Origin: Siphonobacter sp. BAB-5405
Lineage (GTDB): Bacteria > Bacteroidota > Bacteroidia > Cytophagales > Spirosomataceae
Assembly: GCF_002872335.1 (NCBI RefSeq)
Contig: NZ_NJAG01000029.1
Span: forward strand, 1-63,947
DNA: 63,947 nt
Direction of reading: 5' to 3'
The position numbers were made by a program, and so were the translations under genes. Of the stretch, positions 27,928 to 37,223 are shown in pieces (position 1 is the stretch's first letter; each line of letters starts with the position of its first letter). Below the pieces are notes generated by a model. It saw only the letters and a list, made by a program, of their open reading frames with translations, ran no database searches and was not told the DNA's origin.

Positions 27928-28389
27928 TTACTCGCCGCGGGCCATGTCGCGTTTGACGTCTTTTTCTTTGATGTCCTGACGTTTATCGTGCAGTTTTTTC
28001 CCTTTTGCCAAAGCAATATTGAGCTTGGCAAAGCCGCGATCCGAGATGAACAGACGCGTTGGGACAATCGTTAGGCCCTGGTCTTTCAGCTTACCCACCA
28101 GGCGACGGATTTCCTTTTTCTGGAGGAGTAACTTGCGATCACGAATGGGTTCGTGGTTGTAGTGCGTGCCCTCTTCGTACTTGGAAATGTTCATGTTCCG
28201 CACGTACAGCTCGTCGTTGAGCAGCAGACAGTACGCATCGGTAAGGTTGGCTTTCCCCTGACGAATGGATTTAATTTCGGTTCCGGATAAGATGATGCCC
28301 GCCGTGAAGGTTTCTAAAAACTGGTATTCAAACGAAGCCCGGCGATTTTTGATCTCGACGTGCTTTTGTATTTTTTCTTTTTCTGCCAT
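27928..28389 (-). CDS. smpB: SsrA-binding protein
   Basis: Partner of tmRNA in trans-translation; it binds tmRNA and takes the place of a codon-anticodon pair in stalled ribosomes. The sequence has the full SmpB fold: NRRASFEYQFLETFTAGIIL, GTEIKSIRQGKANLTDAYC, then NMNISKYEEGTHYNHEP and the basic tail GKKLHDKRQDIKEKDVKRDM. Length 153 is normal. A frame continues upstream but the ATG at 28389 begins MAEKEKIQKHVEI, the expected N-terminus. It lies 98 nt upstream of gatB and could be co-transcribed with it. The tmRNA gene itself is not in this window. Confidence 0.95.
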   Translation of the reverse strand: MAEKEKIQKHVEIKNRRASFEYQFLETFTAGIILSGTEIKSIRQGKANLTDAYCLLLNDELYVRNMNISKYEEGTHYNHEPIRDRKLLLQKKEIRRLVGKLKDQGLTIVPTRLFISDRGFAKLNIALAKGKKLHDKRQDIKEKDVKRDMARGE

Positions 28390-28571
28390 ATCGGTTCCTG
28401 TAATACCTGGCCGGTACTTGTTTAGCCGGTTCTTTTTCACGAAAAAAAGTGGACCTATCGACCCGCTGCGTGAATTGGTTTCAAAGATAGCTTTCGAATG
28501 GACATCTTGACGCGTTTCTACTGGGCCCGACCGGTTTCTACGCTGGACCGTAGCCGGAAATAAACAATCGT

Positions 28572-29858
28572 TTATTCGCTCCAGAAACGCTGAATATGCT
28601 GGTGACAAAGTTCATGCACCGGATAGCGGGCACATTCCTTCGCCAGTCGTTTGACATTCCGGCGATAGCTTCCCTCCTGTATTACCTGATCTACGGCCTT
28701 TTTGATCTCACGGGCTGTCGCCATTTCCGTTTTCAGGCGAATACCCAGCCGAAAATACGCCACCCGGGCCGCAATCTCATTTTTCCCTTCGTACAATCCT
28801 GTCGCGACGATGGGTACGCCATGTTGCACGGCGGCCAGGGTACTCGCGTAACCCGCGTTCGTCACGAATACGTGTACCTGCGGCATGAGAGCCTGGAAAT
28901 CCACGTAATCTTCCAGTACAAAATGGGTCTGCGGAAACTGTTGCCGCAGCTGCTGGGTCTGGTGTCCGCCAGTGGTGGCAATCACCAGCGTAGACGCGTC
29001 GGATTTAAAGGCTTCCAGGGTTGGAATCAGGAGTTTTTTCGGATCGGGCTGATGCATGCCCTGGGAAACCAGCACGACTCGCTGGTATCGCTTCGGACAA
29101 ACCCGGAGGGGCAATGAACCCGGCATTGCCGCCCGGTACGGAAAGAGCGGCCCGACAAACTGAACGTTCGGACTTAGATCCCGGCGTTTGTATTCGAAGC
29201 CCGGTACGCCGCTTTGCAGATACACATCTGCTTCCCGCAGGACTGCATCCTGACAAAATTCCCGACTGACGGGTAATCCATGCTGCTTTCGCAAGGTATT
29301 GTACAGATGCGTAGAAGGCTTGAAGAAGTAATTTCGAACCCAGTACTGCAACAACCGCTGGCGACTTTTGCCGAGGAGCGACTGAGCGGGTAGCCAGCCT
29401 AATCCATGCAAAGGGGCATCGCTTGAAGAAACGCCCAGCGGCCCCAGACCCACTACCCCCACGGGAACATTAAAAACGGCTTTCAGAAAAGGAGCTGCCA
29501 TAAAAGCCATGTCGCACAACACCGCATCGAAGGGAAACTGTGCATAAACGGCTTTCAGATCGGTCAGAAAATCAGGAATGGGAGCCAGGAAGCGGTAGGT
29601 CAGATCAAAACGGAAGCGGGTGAGCGTACGCGTGAGCTTTTTACGTTGCGGCCAGACTTGGTTGACTTCCGTAGCATGCACTTCCGTAGCCCGCTGAAAA
29701 GGGTAAAAGCCTAAACCGAGTTTGGTAATGAGGGACTGATAACTCGGACCCGTATACCAACCCACCTCATACCCCTGGGATTGGAGATATACTGCCAGAG
29801 CCGTCAGCGGCCTTACGGAGTCGGGGGTTGTCGCTACTAATAGTTTCTTCGCATTCAT
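28572..29858 (-). CDS. Glycosyltransferase, UGT/MGT-like (GT1)
   Basis: Cytoplasmic or membrane-linked GT-B glycosyltransferase of 428 residues. The N-terminal Rossmann half starts KKLLVATTPDSVRPLTALAVYL and the C-terminal half has the sugar-nucleotide site around VFVTNAGYASTLAAVQHGVPIVATGLYEGKN, split into shorter motifs: NAGY, HGVP and KNE, with a GT1-like donor loop. This resembles UDP-glucuronosyltransferases and macrolide or sterol glucosyltransferases. The acceptor is unknown. It is separated from smpB by about 180 nt and from the OmpH-like gene by about 170 nt, so it is likely its own unit; a TAGGTTTG element lies just upstream. Confidence 0.85.
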   Translation of the reverse strand: MNAKKLLVATTPDSVRPLTALAVYLQSQGYEVGWYTGPSYQSLITKLGLGFYPFQRATEVHATEVNQVWPQRKKLTRTLTRFRFDLTYRFLAPIPDFLTDLKAVYAQFPFDAVLCDMAFMAAPFLKAVFNVPVGVVGLGPLGVSSSDAPLHGLGWLPAQSLLGKSRQRLLQYWVRNYFFKPSTHLYNTLRKQHGLPVSREFCQDAVLREADVYLQSGVPGFEYKRRDLSPNVQFVGPLFPYRAAMPGSLPLRVCPKRYQRVVLVSQGMHQPDPKKLLIPTLEAFKSDASTLVIATTGGHQTQQLRQQFPQTHFVLEDYVDFQALMPQVHVFVTNAGYASTLAAVQHGVPIVATGLYEGKNEIAARVAYFRLGIRLKTEMATAREIKKAVDQVIQEGSYRRNVKRLAKECARYPVHELCHQHIQRFWSE

Positions 29859-29879
29859 TCCTGAAAGTCAACAATTCAG

Positions 29880-29887
29880 CAAACCTA
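29880..29887 (-). promoter_or_regulatory. Promoter -7 element of the GT1 gene, with a nearby palindrome
   Basis: TAGGTTTG (minus strand) fits TAnnTTTG exactly. About 20 nt upstream on that strand is the palindrome AGTCAGG-CAG-CCTGACT (29907-29923), in the -33 area where TTG is missing, so it could be an operator. That role is inference. Confidence 0.45.
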
Positions 29888-29973
29888 CACCGCCTTCCGG
29901 CAGGCTAGTCAGGCAGCCTGACTGAACTGTTTAAAAGAGAACATGAACTGTAGGGGCCCATCCATCGTCCAAC

Positions 29974-30008
29974 AAAAAGCCCTGACATCGACGATGTCAG
30001 GGCTTTTT
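29974..30008 (-). terminator. Intrinsic terminator of the OmpH-like gene
   Basis: 15-bp stem AAAAAGCCCTGACAT/ATGTCAGGGCTTTTT with a 5-nt loop, 20 nt after the ompH-like stop. Poly-T on the minus side (TTTTTG). Symmetric A tract could also stop rightward transcription. Confidence 0.85.
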
Positions 30009-30028
30009 GAGCAATCCGATTCAAGAGC

Positions 30029-30646
30029 TTATTTCTTTTCCTCTTTCTTCTCTTCGGTTTTGGGCTGCGTCGCCTTGTATTCTTTGTTCAGACCTTCGAT
30101 CATTTTTTGCGTAATGTCGAGTTTTGAGTCTGCAAACAGAATGCCACCGCCTTTCTGATAACCCAGTACGTATTGGTACTTATTATCGTTGTTGTATTTT
30201 TTGATGTACTCGAAAATGTTGTCGTACAGCTTTTCGGTTTGATCCGCCCGCTCTACGGACAGATCATTCGCGGCTTTCTGACGGTAGTTTTCGAAGTCAG
30301 ACGCCTTTTTCTGTAACTCCAGTTGTTTAGCCTGAGCTTCAGCGGCTAACATGCCACCGGCCCGTTGTTGGAAAATCTGAATTTCACGCTGGATGGCTCC
30401 GCCTTTCTGGTTGAGTTCCACGTCGAGTTGCGTACCCTTCTGTTCGAAGGCTTTCTGAGTATCTTTAAAGAAATCGTAGTTATTCAATAAGGAATCGGCA
30501 TTTACATACACGATGGCCCGACCGTCAGCGGTCACGGCGGCACTACTGCCACTCGAAGAGCTACTATCGCCTTTAAAATGCAGGTAATACAAAACGGCCA
30601 CCGCCACGACCAACACGGCATTAAGGGCTAACGAAAGGTTTTTCAC
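30029..30646 (-). CDS. OmpH/Skp-like periplasmic chaperone
   Basis: Protein of 205 residues with an N-terminal membrane anchor (LSLALNAVLVVAVAVLYYLHF) and a Skp/OmpH coiled-coil domain (IVYVNADSLLNNYDFF then KAFEQKGTQLDVELNQKGG, and the helical pair ending LYDNIFEYIKKYN). Skp-type proteins form trimers that hold unfolded outer-membrane proteins in the periplasm. A serine-rich segment follows the anchor, and the tail is a lysine/glutamate-rich extension. The anchored form is common in Bacteroidota. It is the last gene of the minus-strand stretch with the next two genes upstream; a terminator lies 20 nt after it. Confidence 0.88.
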   Translation of the reverse strand: MKNLSLALNAVLVVAVAVLYYLHFKGDSSSSSGSSAAVTADGRAIVYVNADSLLNNYDFFKDTQKAFEQKGTQLDVELNQKGGAIQREIQIFQQRAGGMLAAEAQAKQLELQKKASDFENYRQKAANDLSVERADQTEKLYDNIFEYIKKYNNDNKYQYVLGYQKGGGILFADSKLDITQKMIEGLNKEYKATQPKTEEKKEEKK

Positions 30647-30749
30647 TGAGTCTAGCTGGTTTGATTAAACAATTAGGTCGGCAAAAATAGCCAATTGCCC
30701 CGAAGTGGCAAGCTCGGTTGCACGCAGTATTTCAGGAATTTACGCAAGA

Positions 30750-31124
30750 CTACCAATAGGCTTGTGCTTTTTCGGCGGGGGAAGGGTTCTTGGGGAAAAC
30801 GGCCTGCCGTACCAAATACCCACTCAGGGAGGCCATTCCACCCAGTAGGGCTCCGCTCCAGGTCGTAGCCGTCAGCAAACCAATGGTGCCAATCCCCCGA
30901 AAAAGCTCACTGATCCGGTCCGTCAGAATACCCCCTGACCGAAGGTGTTCGTAGTAAGCCATGCCAAACCAGAGCAGGGCGGTGGCGAGAAAACCATTTA
31001 AAAAAGCCTTACTCCCACTCTTGCCTTTCCAGGCTGAAATCAGGAACGGTATGATGACAACGGACCACCAGGGGAGAAAGTACTGGACCATTGCGGAAAG
31101 TAAAATCATCAAAACGAATTGCAT
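30750..31124 (-). CDS. Small integral membrane protein, unknown function
   Basis: 124 residues with about four membrane helices: FVLMILLSAMVQYFLPWWSVVIIP, then AFLNGFLATALLWFGMAYY, GTIGLLTATTWSGALLGGMA and the SGYLVRQAVF end (each quoted by part). The pattern has Gly-rich turns and a cytoplasmic KGKSGSK segment. I do not recognise a named family. It lies 36 nt after the penicillin-acylase gene, so it may be in the same transcript. The ATG at 31124 is the only good start. Confidence 0.65.
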   Translation of the reverse strand: MQFVLMILLSAMVQYFLPWWSVVIIPFLISAWKGKSGSKAFLNGFLATALLWFGMAYYEHLRSGGILTDRISELFRGIGTIGLLTATTWSGALLGGMASLSGYLVRQAVFPKNPSPAEKAQAYW

Positions 31125-31160
31125 AACGAACGTTTTAATACAGGTAAAGGGTATCTGGCC

Positions 31161-33593
31161 TTAGCGTTTACTGATTTTCAGCGTACTTAAAACCTTGGGA
31201 TGGTTTTCATCAATGGCTTTCAGATACAAAAGTTCATTCAGTTTTCCCTCGGCCCAGGTATTAACCATGTTATCATAGTACGGACTACCCGGATTGCCCG
31301 ACTGTCCGCCGGGATATACACCATAGGCCGTTGGTCCCTCTTTTCCCAGAGCCACCACCATTCGCCAGGACGGTCCCCATTTACCCCGGAAGGCATTCGG
31401 CACATCGGCACCGCCGCCCGCTACTACGTTCGTACGACCAAAGGATTTCAAGGGAGGTACCAAGTGAGCAATCGTCGATCCTTTCACCGCTCCCCAAGCC
31501 CAGTTTTTCGAGGAATAGGTCCCGTACTGGCGGGTGAGCGAATCGACGGTCGCCTTGAAGCTAAGCCGAATAATATCCGTCTGATTCTCTTTTACGTCCG
31601 CCGTTTCGACGCGATCAAACCATTTCGAATCCGGTTCTTTTAGAATGAGTTTCCAGAGTCGGTCTTTCTGCGGACGCTGTAACGGTTTCTTCGCGTCCGT
31701 CGTGAATTCATCCCAGACAAAAGAAGGAAGATTTTCCACCCATTTTTCAAAAATGGTCGGAGCTACGGCCTGCGTCGTGTACTCATAATCCCACTGCTGC
31801 AGAGCCGTGTACGTTGAGTATTGGGAGGCATTAAGTTCCCCTACTTTGATCTGCTCCAGTAAAGTAGGGAGCAAGTCCCGGGCCAGCACGTTGTAGTTGT
31901 CGTTTTGTAATAATCGCAGGCTGTCAATGGTAGCCCGCTGCATGGCTTCAAGTCGTTCATTAATCCGAATAGCCCGGTTAGCCTCCGCAAAACGCCAGTG
32001 CAGGTAATACGGATACGACTCATCGACGGGGGCCTGGTTGGCCGAACTTACGTATCCTTGTTTGGGATTTTTTACATGGGGATTGTGTTCGTGAGGAATC
32101 CAGCCCTGCCAGTCGTGAGCAGATTTAGAGCCGTCCAGCAGGAACTTACCCTGTTCTTTCCATTTTAACGGAAACTTTCCATTCACCCAGATGGCAATGT
32201 CGTTTTCATTACTGGCGAAGACAAAGTTTTGTGCCGGAGCGACGTAATGACTCAAGGCTCGTACGTAATCGTCGTAATTTTTCGAGCGGTTGAGCATATA
32301 GAACGTTTTGACGGGATTACCCGGCTCGTGGGCAATCCAGCGTAAGGCCAGACTCGGCGTAGGGTCATTCCCCCAGCGGGGCAGTGCCACCGGCCCGTGA
32401 TGCGTATACACCACCGTATCGATCACGGACGGTTTGCCTTTGACCTTGATTTCCTCCACCCGGAAGCTGGTTTTGTGCCATTGCCGCCGGTACAGGTATT
32501 CACGTCGCGTAGAATCTTTAAATACGATGGTGTACAAATCAGCTACGTCGGAGCCTACGTTGGTTTCGCTCCAGGCAATGTCGTGGTTGAATCCAATAAT
32601 GATGCAGGGAGCCCCCGGCAGCGATACCCCGTAGGCATTGCTTTCGGGCGTGGTGAGCTGAATTTGGTACCAGATGGAAGGAAGCGTTAAGCCCAGGTGC
32701 GGATCACCCGCCAGAATGGGTAAACCCGTAGCGGATTTCTCACCCGCAATCGCCCAGTTGTTTGACCCGATTCCTTCGACCCGCTCGGGCCAGGAAAGTG
32801 GCTCGCGGACGGAAGCCGTCCCTTCGGTATAGTCTTTCGGTACTTTGGGAAGGGGGCTGCGTTTGAAATTCCATTTCGTCCCTTTGGGGATGATCGGACT
32901 TTCACGATCGGCGTAATCGGGGTATAAATCCTGGAGTACTTCCAGACCAAACTTTTGCAGCACATTGGTCAACGCCGCATCACCGTCGCGGGGGGTCGCC
33001 AAGGTATGAGTCATTTCTACCATGAGTAACATGGACTTTTCCGGCGTCCAGGCTTCGGGCGTAAAGCCCAGCATTTTGTACTCAATGGGATAATCGGCAG
33101 GCCGCAGATTGGACAGGTACGCATTGATCCCATCACTGTATGCTTCGATGACACGGCGAATTTTCGCGTCCTGTTGCACAAACTTCCAGGCTTCCTCGGC
33201 GGCTTTTACCGAACCCGTCCGGCGTTTGTATAAATCCAGGGGCAGAGCCTGCTCCCCTACTACTTCACTCAGACGTCCGGCGGCAGAACGGATCGTCAGA
33301 TCCATTTGAAACAGGCGATCCCGAGCCGTTACGTAGCCTTGAGCGTAGTATAAATCGTGATCATTGCTTGCGAAAATGTGCGGAACCCGGTTGTCGTCGA
33401 AGCGAATAATGACCTCCGATTCAACGCCCGGCAGATGTATTTCAGCGTCGAGCATCTGAATGCGACGCTCATTACTCCAAAAACCCGAAAATGGACTTAA
33501 GAAGGCCCCCAGGGCGGGCAAGGGACTAAATGAAGTGCCCAGAGCCCACAACAACCCACCCGTGAGGGTCAGACTAAGAACCGCTTTCTTCAT
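31161..33593 (-). CDS. Penicillin acylase family protein (Ntn amidohydrolase)
   Basis: A precursor of 810 residues that cleaves itself into alpha and beta chains. The N-terminal signal anchor (KKAVLSLTLTGGLLWALGT) leads to the alpha chain (ITIRFDDNRVPHIFAS-like start, YYAQGYVTARDRLFQMDL). The beta-chain nucleophile is Ser277 in IGSNNWAIAG, followed by AGDPHLGLTLPSIWYQI, both hallmarks. It acts in the periplasm and can remove acyl groups from amides, such as penicillin G, N-acyl-homoserine lactones or other N-acyl compounds; the substrate here is unknown. The acyl-homoserine-lactone option would make it a quorum-quenching enzyme. It is followed by a small membrane protein and the OmpH-like gene. 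Confidence 0.9.
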   Translation of the reverse strand: MKKAVLSLTLTGGLLWALGTSFSPLPALGAFLSPFSGFWSNERRIQMLDAEIHLPGVESEVIIRFDDNRVPHIFASNDHDLYYAQGYVTARDRLFQMDLTIRSAAGRLSEVVGEQALPLDLYKRRTGSVKAAEEAWKFVQQDAKIRRVIEAYSDGINAYLSNLRPADYPIEYKMLGFTPEAWTPEKSMLLMVEMTHTLATPRDGDAALTNVLQKFGLEVLQDLYPDYADRESPIIPKGTKWNFKRSPLPKVPKDYTEGTASVREPLSWPERVEGIGSNNWAIAGEKSATGLPILAGDPHLGLTLPSIWYQIQLTTPESNAYGVSLPGAPCIIIGFNHDIAWSETNVGSDVADLYTIVFKDSTRREYLYRRQWHKTSFRVEEIKVKGKPSVIDTVVYTHHGPVALPRWGNDPTPSLALRWIAHEPGNPVKTFYMLNRSKNYDDYVRALSHYVAPAQNFVFASNENDIAIWVNGKFPLKWKEQGKFLLDGSKSAHDWQGWIPHEHNPHVKNPKQGYVSSANQAPVDESYPYYLHWRFAEANRAIRINERLEAMQRATIDSLRLLQNDNYNVLARDLLPTLLEQIKVGELNASQYSTYTALQQWDYEYTTQAVAPTIFEKWVENLPSFVWDEFTTDAKKPLQRPQKDRLWKLILKEPDSKWFDRVETADVKENQTDIIRLSFKATVDSLTRQYGTYSSKNWAWGAVKGSTIAHLVPPLKSFGRTNVVAGGGADVPNAFRGKWGPSWRMVVALGKEGPTAYGVYPGGQSGNPGSPYYDNMVNTWAEGKLNELLYLKAIDENHPKVLSTLKISKR

Positions 33594-33622
33594 GTCGATG
33601 TACTGTACGTGATGTAAGAATA

Positions 33623-33630
33623 CAAACGTA
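33623..33630 (-). promoter_or_regulatory. -7 element of the penicillin-acylase gene
   Basis: TACGTTTG on the minus strand, a perfect TAnnTTTG, about 30 nt before the ATG. No TTG at the right distance was found. Confidence 0.5.
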
Positions 33631-33734
33631 AGGGTTCTAACGGCAAGAAAAAAGAGATTTTCCCGGTGATTCGGTACGCGACCAGCTCGATAGAGTGATT
33701 GGTAATTTCGATTTAGGTAGTACTTTTTACCGCA

Positions 33735-34520
33735 TTACTTACCCATCCATTTTTTAAAATCGCTTACTTTTTCCCGACTCACCAACGCTTCTTTTTCAAA
33801 GACGGGCTTCAGCCCTAGTGCCAGGCGATTACCAAAATACGGCTGAATCTGTTCCACACTGGCGTGCGTAACGATGACGCCCCGACTGATTCGGAAGAAC
33901 AAATCCGGATCAAGCATATCGGTTAGTTCATCGAGGGTATAGTCTACCAGAAACTTCTGACCGGCATGGGTTTTAAAAAAGCTGAATCGCTCGTCGGTAA
34001 AGAAAAAGGCAATTTCGGCTACTTCTACTGATAACAGCCGCTGCCCCTGCCGTACCAGAAACCGCTTGCGGTATTCTTTGGTCTGCATCTGATTTCGCCA
34101 GGCCTGTAGCACCTGATCCAGATTGAAGGGTAAGGAAGGCTGTGCCCGAGCTGACAGATCATGGTACTTGCGAAGCCCGCGTTCGAGTTCTTCCCGCTGT
34201 ACGGGTTTGAGCAGGTAGTCGATACTATTGACTTTGAAGGCCTGCAGAGCGTATTCGTCGTAGGACGTGGTAAAAATGATGGTACTGAAAATATCGACCT
34301 GTTCGAAAATGGCAAAGCTTTGTCCATCGGCCAGTTCAATATCCATGAAAATCAGATCCGGTTCGGCATGGCCCTGCTGTCGGTTGCTTTCAATCCAGTC
34401 AACGGTTTCTTCGATACTCGCCGTCGAGGCCAGTACTGTTAGACTGGGTTCGATTTCCTGTAACAACCGAATCAGCTTGCGGACGGCTAATTCTTCATCT
34501 TCAACGATTAAAACGTTCAT
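33735..34520 (-). CDS. LytTR-type response regulator
   Basis: Two-component response regulator of 261 residues. The receiver domain (1-125) has the acid pocket VEDEE, the phospho-acceptor Asp60 in DLIFMDIEL, Thr/Ser in IIFTTSYDEYALQAF and Lys in DYLLKPVQR. The C-terminal LytTR DNA-binding domain (about 155-255) has FLVRQGQRLLSVEVAEIAFF, LFFRISRGVIV and the basic EKVSDFKKWM end. It overlaps by 4 nt the upstream histidine-kinase gene, so phosphorylation by that kinase is very likely. Its target genes are not shown; a direct or inverted LytTR binding pair near the operon promoter was not identified. Confidence 0.95.
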   Translation of the reverse strand: MNVLIVEDEELAVRKLIRLLQEIEPSLTVLASTASIEETVDWIESNRQQGHAEPDLIFMDIELADGQSFAIFEQVDIFSTIIFTTSYDEYALQAFKVNSIDYLLKPVQREELERGLRKYHDLSARAQPSLPFNLDQVLQAWRNQMQTKEYRKRFLVRQGQRLLSVEVAEIAFFFTDERFSFFKTHAGQKFLVDYTLDELTDMLDPDLFFRISRGVIVTHASVEQIQPYFGNRLALGLKPVFEKEALVSREKVSDFKKWMGK

Positions 34521-35668
34521 ATATCCGATACATTTTCAGTGAATAAAGGCAACAGAATTTTAAAGTGATCGGGACCGTTGGTAATCTGCGGTTCCGGCTG
34601 ATCGAGTAAGCGGTAACGGGCGGTAATGTTAGACAGCCCCACCTTCGTCGATTCAACGACGCCCGGACGTTTGGCTTTGGTTTGCAGGTTATTACTTACC
34701 AGCAATTCACCCGTCGTTGTCGTACCAATGTGAATATGCAGGGGCTTGGTAGCCAGAATGACGTTGTGCTTCACCGCATTTTCCACCAGCATCTGAAGGG
34801 TCAGGGGTGGCAACTGGTACTTGAGATATGCCGGATCGACGACTACATCCAGGTGTAAACCAGCTCCGTACCGGGTTTTGAGCAAGTGGTAATAGGAATG
34901 AATAAAGGCCAGCTCTACCGAGAGCGGCGTTAGTTCGCGTTCGCTGGTCTGTAGCAGATAGCGATAGACTTTCGCCATTTCATTGACAAAGTCCTCAGCT
35001 TTCTGCGGCTCGTCGGCGATGAGTGACGAGAGTGAGTTTAAACTGTTGAACAGGAAATGGGGACTGATCTGACTCCGCAAGCTCTGCAATTGACCCTGCA
35101 AACGGGCTTTCTTGAGTGTTTCCTTATTTTTCTGGCTCGCCTGCCATTGTTCCAGAGAATAAAATACTTCATAGATAAAGACAAAGGCTAGCAGCGAAAA
35201 CACATCGACAGCGTACAAAAACACGAGCGTGGGCGGCGTGACATCTGCTCCGGCAAGCCGCTTGAACAGATGATTCCACGTGGGAATGATGCCATGATTG
35301 GCCTGCATGGCTTCGAGCGATATTTCCGTGTGAAAGAACCCGCCCAGAGCAAACAGCGTCAGATAGAAATACAGAAAAAAGGCGGTCAGGAACGTGAAAC
35401 TCAGCGTCATCCAGATAATCCGCTTGACCGTTTGCCGCAAGTGGGGGTACCGACGGGTAATTACGTCAGCCGCGTAGTTATGAGCGACAAAAGCAACGGT
35501 ACTCAGGATACCTACCACCAGCGTTCCGCCCAGGAAATTTGACCAGTTTTGCAGGTACGGACGCCCAATCAGCAAATACGCCATCAGGGGAATAATCCAG
35601 GGAGCGATGAAGGCGTACATCCAGCGACTCCGGGCCGTGGGGAAGCAGCGATGAATCAGCTCTTTCAT
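34517..35668 (-). CDS. LytS-type sensor histidine kinase (first of two)
   Basis: Membrane sensor kinase of 383 residues with several N-terminal helices (WMYAFIAPWIIPLMAYLLIG, then TLVVGILSTVAFVAHNY and others to about residue 170). The catalytic part is the His-kinase_2 type: His204 in SQISPHFLFNSLNSL, and the ATP-binding N box QMLVENAVKHN. The sensing part has no known ligand domain, so the stimulus is unknown. It overlaps the response regulator (4 nt) and the second kinase gene upstream (4 nt), so all three are one translationally coupled operon. Confidence 0.93.
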   Translation of the reverse strand: MKELIHRCFPTARSRWMYAFIAPWIIPLMAYLLIGRPYLQNWSNFLGGTLVVGILSTVAFVAHNYAADVITRRYPHLRQTVKRIIWMTLSFTFLTAFFLYFYLTLFALGGFFHTEISLEAMQANHGIIPTWNHLFKRLAGADVTPPTLVFLYAVDVFSLLAFVFIYEVFYSLEQWQASQKNKETLKKARLQGQLQSLRSQISPHFLFNSLNSLSSLIADEPQKAEDFVNEMAKVYRYLLQTSERELTPLSVELAFIHSYYHLLKTRYGAGLHLDVVVDPAYLKYQLPPLTLQMLVENAVKHNVILATKPLHIHIGTTTTGELLVSNNLQTKAKRPGVVESTKVGLSNITARYRLLDQPEPQITNGPDHFKILLPLFTENVSDI

Positions 35669-36810
35669 ACCGCCTGTAGTAAAGGAAGTTCGACGATATA
35701 CCGCTGATCCTCAACCAGCACCTGCACCGATTCACCCTGTAGTAAGCGGTAGCGGGCCATGAGCATCGACAGGCCAGCCCGGTTAAGCGGAATGGTTACG
35801 GAACGTTTCTGGAGGGAATTGCTTACTCGTAATAGCGTTGGTGAATTCGCCCGAATCTGAATGGATAAGGGCTGCTGGGCCAGTACGACATTGTGTTTGA
35901 TGGCATTATCGACCAGCGTCTGGAGTGTCAGCACGGGTAGGTACTGCGTCCGGGCGGCCTCGCAGACGTTCACTTCCAGTGAAATGGCCGATCCATACCG
36001 GGTGTCGAGCAAATAGGAATAGGCCTGCAAAAAACGTAGTTCGGCTTCCAGCGTGACCAGTCCACCGCCCGGCATACTCATTTGCCCAGCCTGCAACAGA
36101 TAACGGTATACGGTTGCCATCTCGTCCACAAAACGTTCCGCCTGACGCGGATTGTCGGCAATGAGTACGGACAGAGAATTTAAGCTATTAAACAGAAAAT
36201 GCGGGTTCACCTGCTGTTTTACTTCTTCGAGCTGCATTTGTAACTGCTGATGTTCCAGAGCCTCCAGTTCTTCCTGATGAATCCGCCACTGCGTAAAGGC
36301 ATACACGCCCTCGCTTATCCCGGCCAGTAAAATGTTCATACACGTCATCGCTGCCAGCACCCACGGAGCCTGTGCCGGTTTGTAGGAATAGCCGAACCAC
36401 TGCGTAGCACCCAACGCATACATCAACTGCTGTCCCAGAAAAAAGTTGATTCCCACAAACAGACTGATCATACTGCTGAGCCGCAGAGCGGACTGGTGGG
36501 GATGCGGGAAATACACGCCAATTTGCTGAGCGAGCCACTGAAGGAAGAAGGCATCCATGGCATTGAAAACAAACATGATCAGGGAAATTCCCAGCATGTT
36601 TGTCCAGCTGGCCCAGTACAAACTTCCCCAAAAGAGGTAACAGAATACGGGCGTGTACACGACAATCAATAACCAGAGCAGGCCACCCCTGAACAAGTTG
36701 CGTTGTTCCAGAAAAGGAAATAATCTGGGCATGAGCGGATCCTGATTTTCAAACTTCGGTCGGATTTTCAGGGCCCTTGCCACTTTGCGTAGCAGCAATG
36801 AAAATGGCAT
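35665..36810 (-). CDS. LytS-type sensor histidine kinase (second, tandem)
   Basis: Paralogue of the following kinase, 381 residues, with its own N-terminal helices (RGGLLWLLIVVYTPVFCYLF, NMLGISLIMFVFNAMDAFF, and a third pair to residue 165) and the same core: His204 in QQVNPHFLFNSLNSL and the N box TLVDNAIKHN. The membrane parts of the two kinases differ, so they may sense different stimuli and share one regulator. A start at Met27 (36732), MPRLFPFLEQ, matches the sister kinases better than the annotated 36810. It is first in the operon; a TTTAC-type element lies at about 36840. Confidence 0.9.
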   Translation of the reverse strand: MPFSLLLRKVARALKIRPKFENQDPLMPRLFPFLEQRNLFRGGLLWLLIVVYTPVFCYLFWGSLYWASWTNMLGISLIMFVFNAMDAFFLQWLAQQIGVYFPHPHQSALRLSSMISLFVGINFFLGQQLMYALGATQWFGYSYKPAQAPWVLAAMTCMNILLAGISEGVYAFTQWRIHQEELEALEHQQLQMQLEEVKQQVNPHFLFNSLNSLSVLIADNPRQAERFVDEMATVYRYLLQAGQMSMPGGGLVTLEAELRFLQAYSYLLDTRYGSAISLEVNVCEAARTQYLPVLTLQTLVDNAIKHNVVLAQQPLSIQIRANSPTLLRVSNSLQKRSVTIPLNRAGLSMLMARYRLLQGESVQVLVEDQRYIVELPLLQAV

Positions 36811-37223
36811 TTCTTGGGGGCTTGGTCAGGGTAGGTAAAGCTACAATGGATTTAGTAAACCCCTGAGACTGCTCCTCCCCGAGCTGAAAAGATTTCTGAC
36901 TGAATTGTTAAAAATCGTACATGAATTGCGGTACGGCAGGAAGTAACGTACAGACTGGGGCTGGAGAGGTGATGTATAGCGGAGCCGCTGGATTCCGGCG
37001 AACGTTCGGATGCATAGTCAGGTATCGTTTAGGTGGATAAAGATTATGGCAAACGTACCTCCTTCGTGCAAGGGCTTAAACGCTTCGCTGGTTCAACTGG
37101 AAAAAGCGAGGAATGAACTGTTTTTTTTGTGCTATAATCCGGAAAAGCTCAATCATTCAAGCAATCTACTCTTTTGATAATCTGCACGTTACTAATTAAG
37201 AGTCGTTACATATGTCCCAGTCA
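36811..37223. other. Divergent intergenic region
   Basis: Between the minus-strand kinase operon and the plus-strand cytochrome gene no gene is seen. It should hold the operon promoter (a TAGCTTTA near 36840 is a 7 of 8 match to the -7 consensus, minus strand). A plus-strand terminator ends it at 37250, without an upstream gene. Confidence 0.4.

Noticed and set aside
33624-33740. Possible terminator after the LytTR regulator
   Set aside because: Only partial stems without T tract were seen, so none was annotated.
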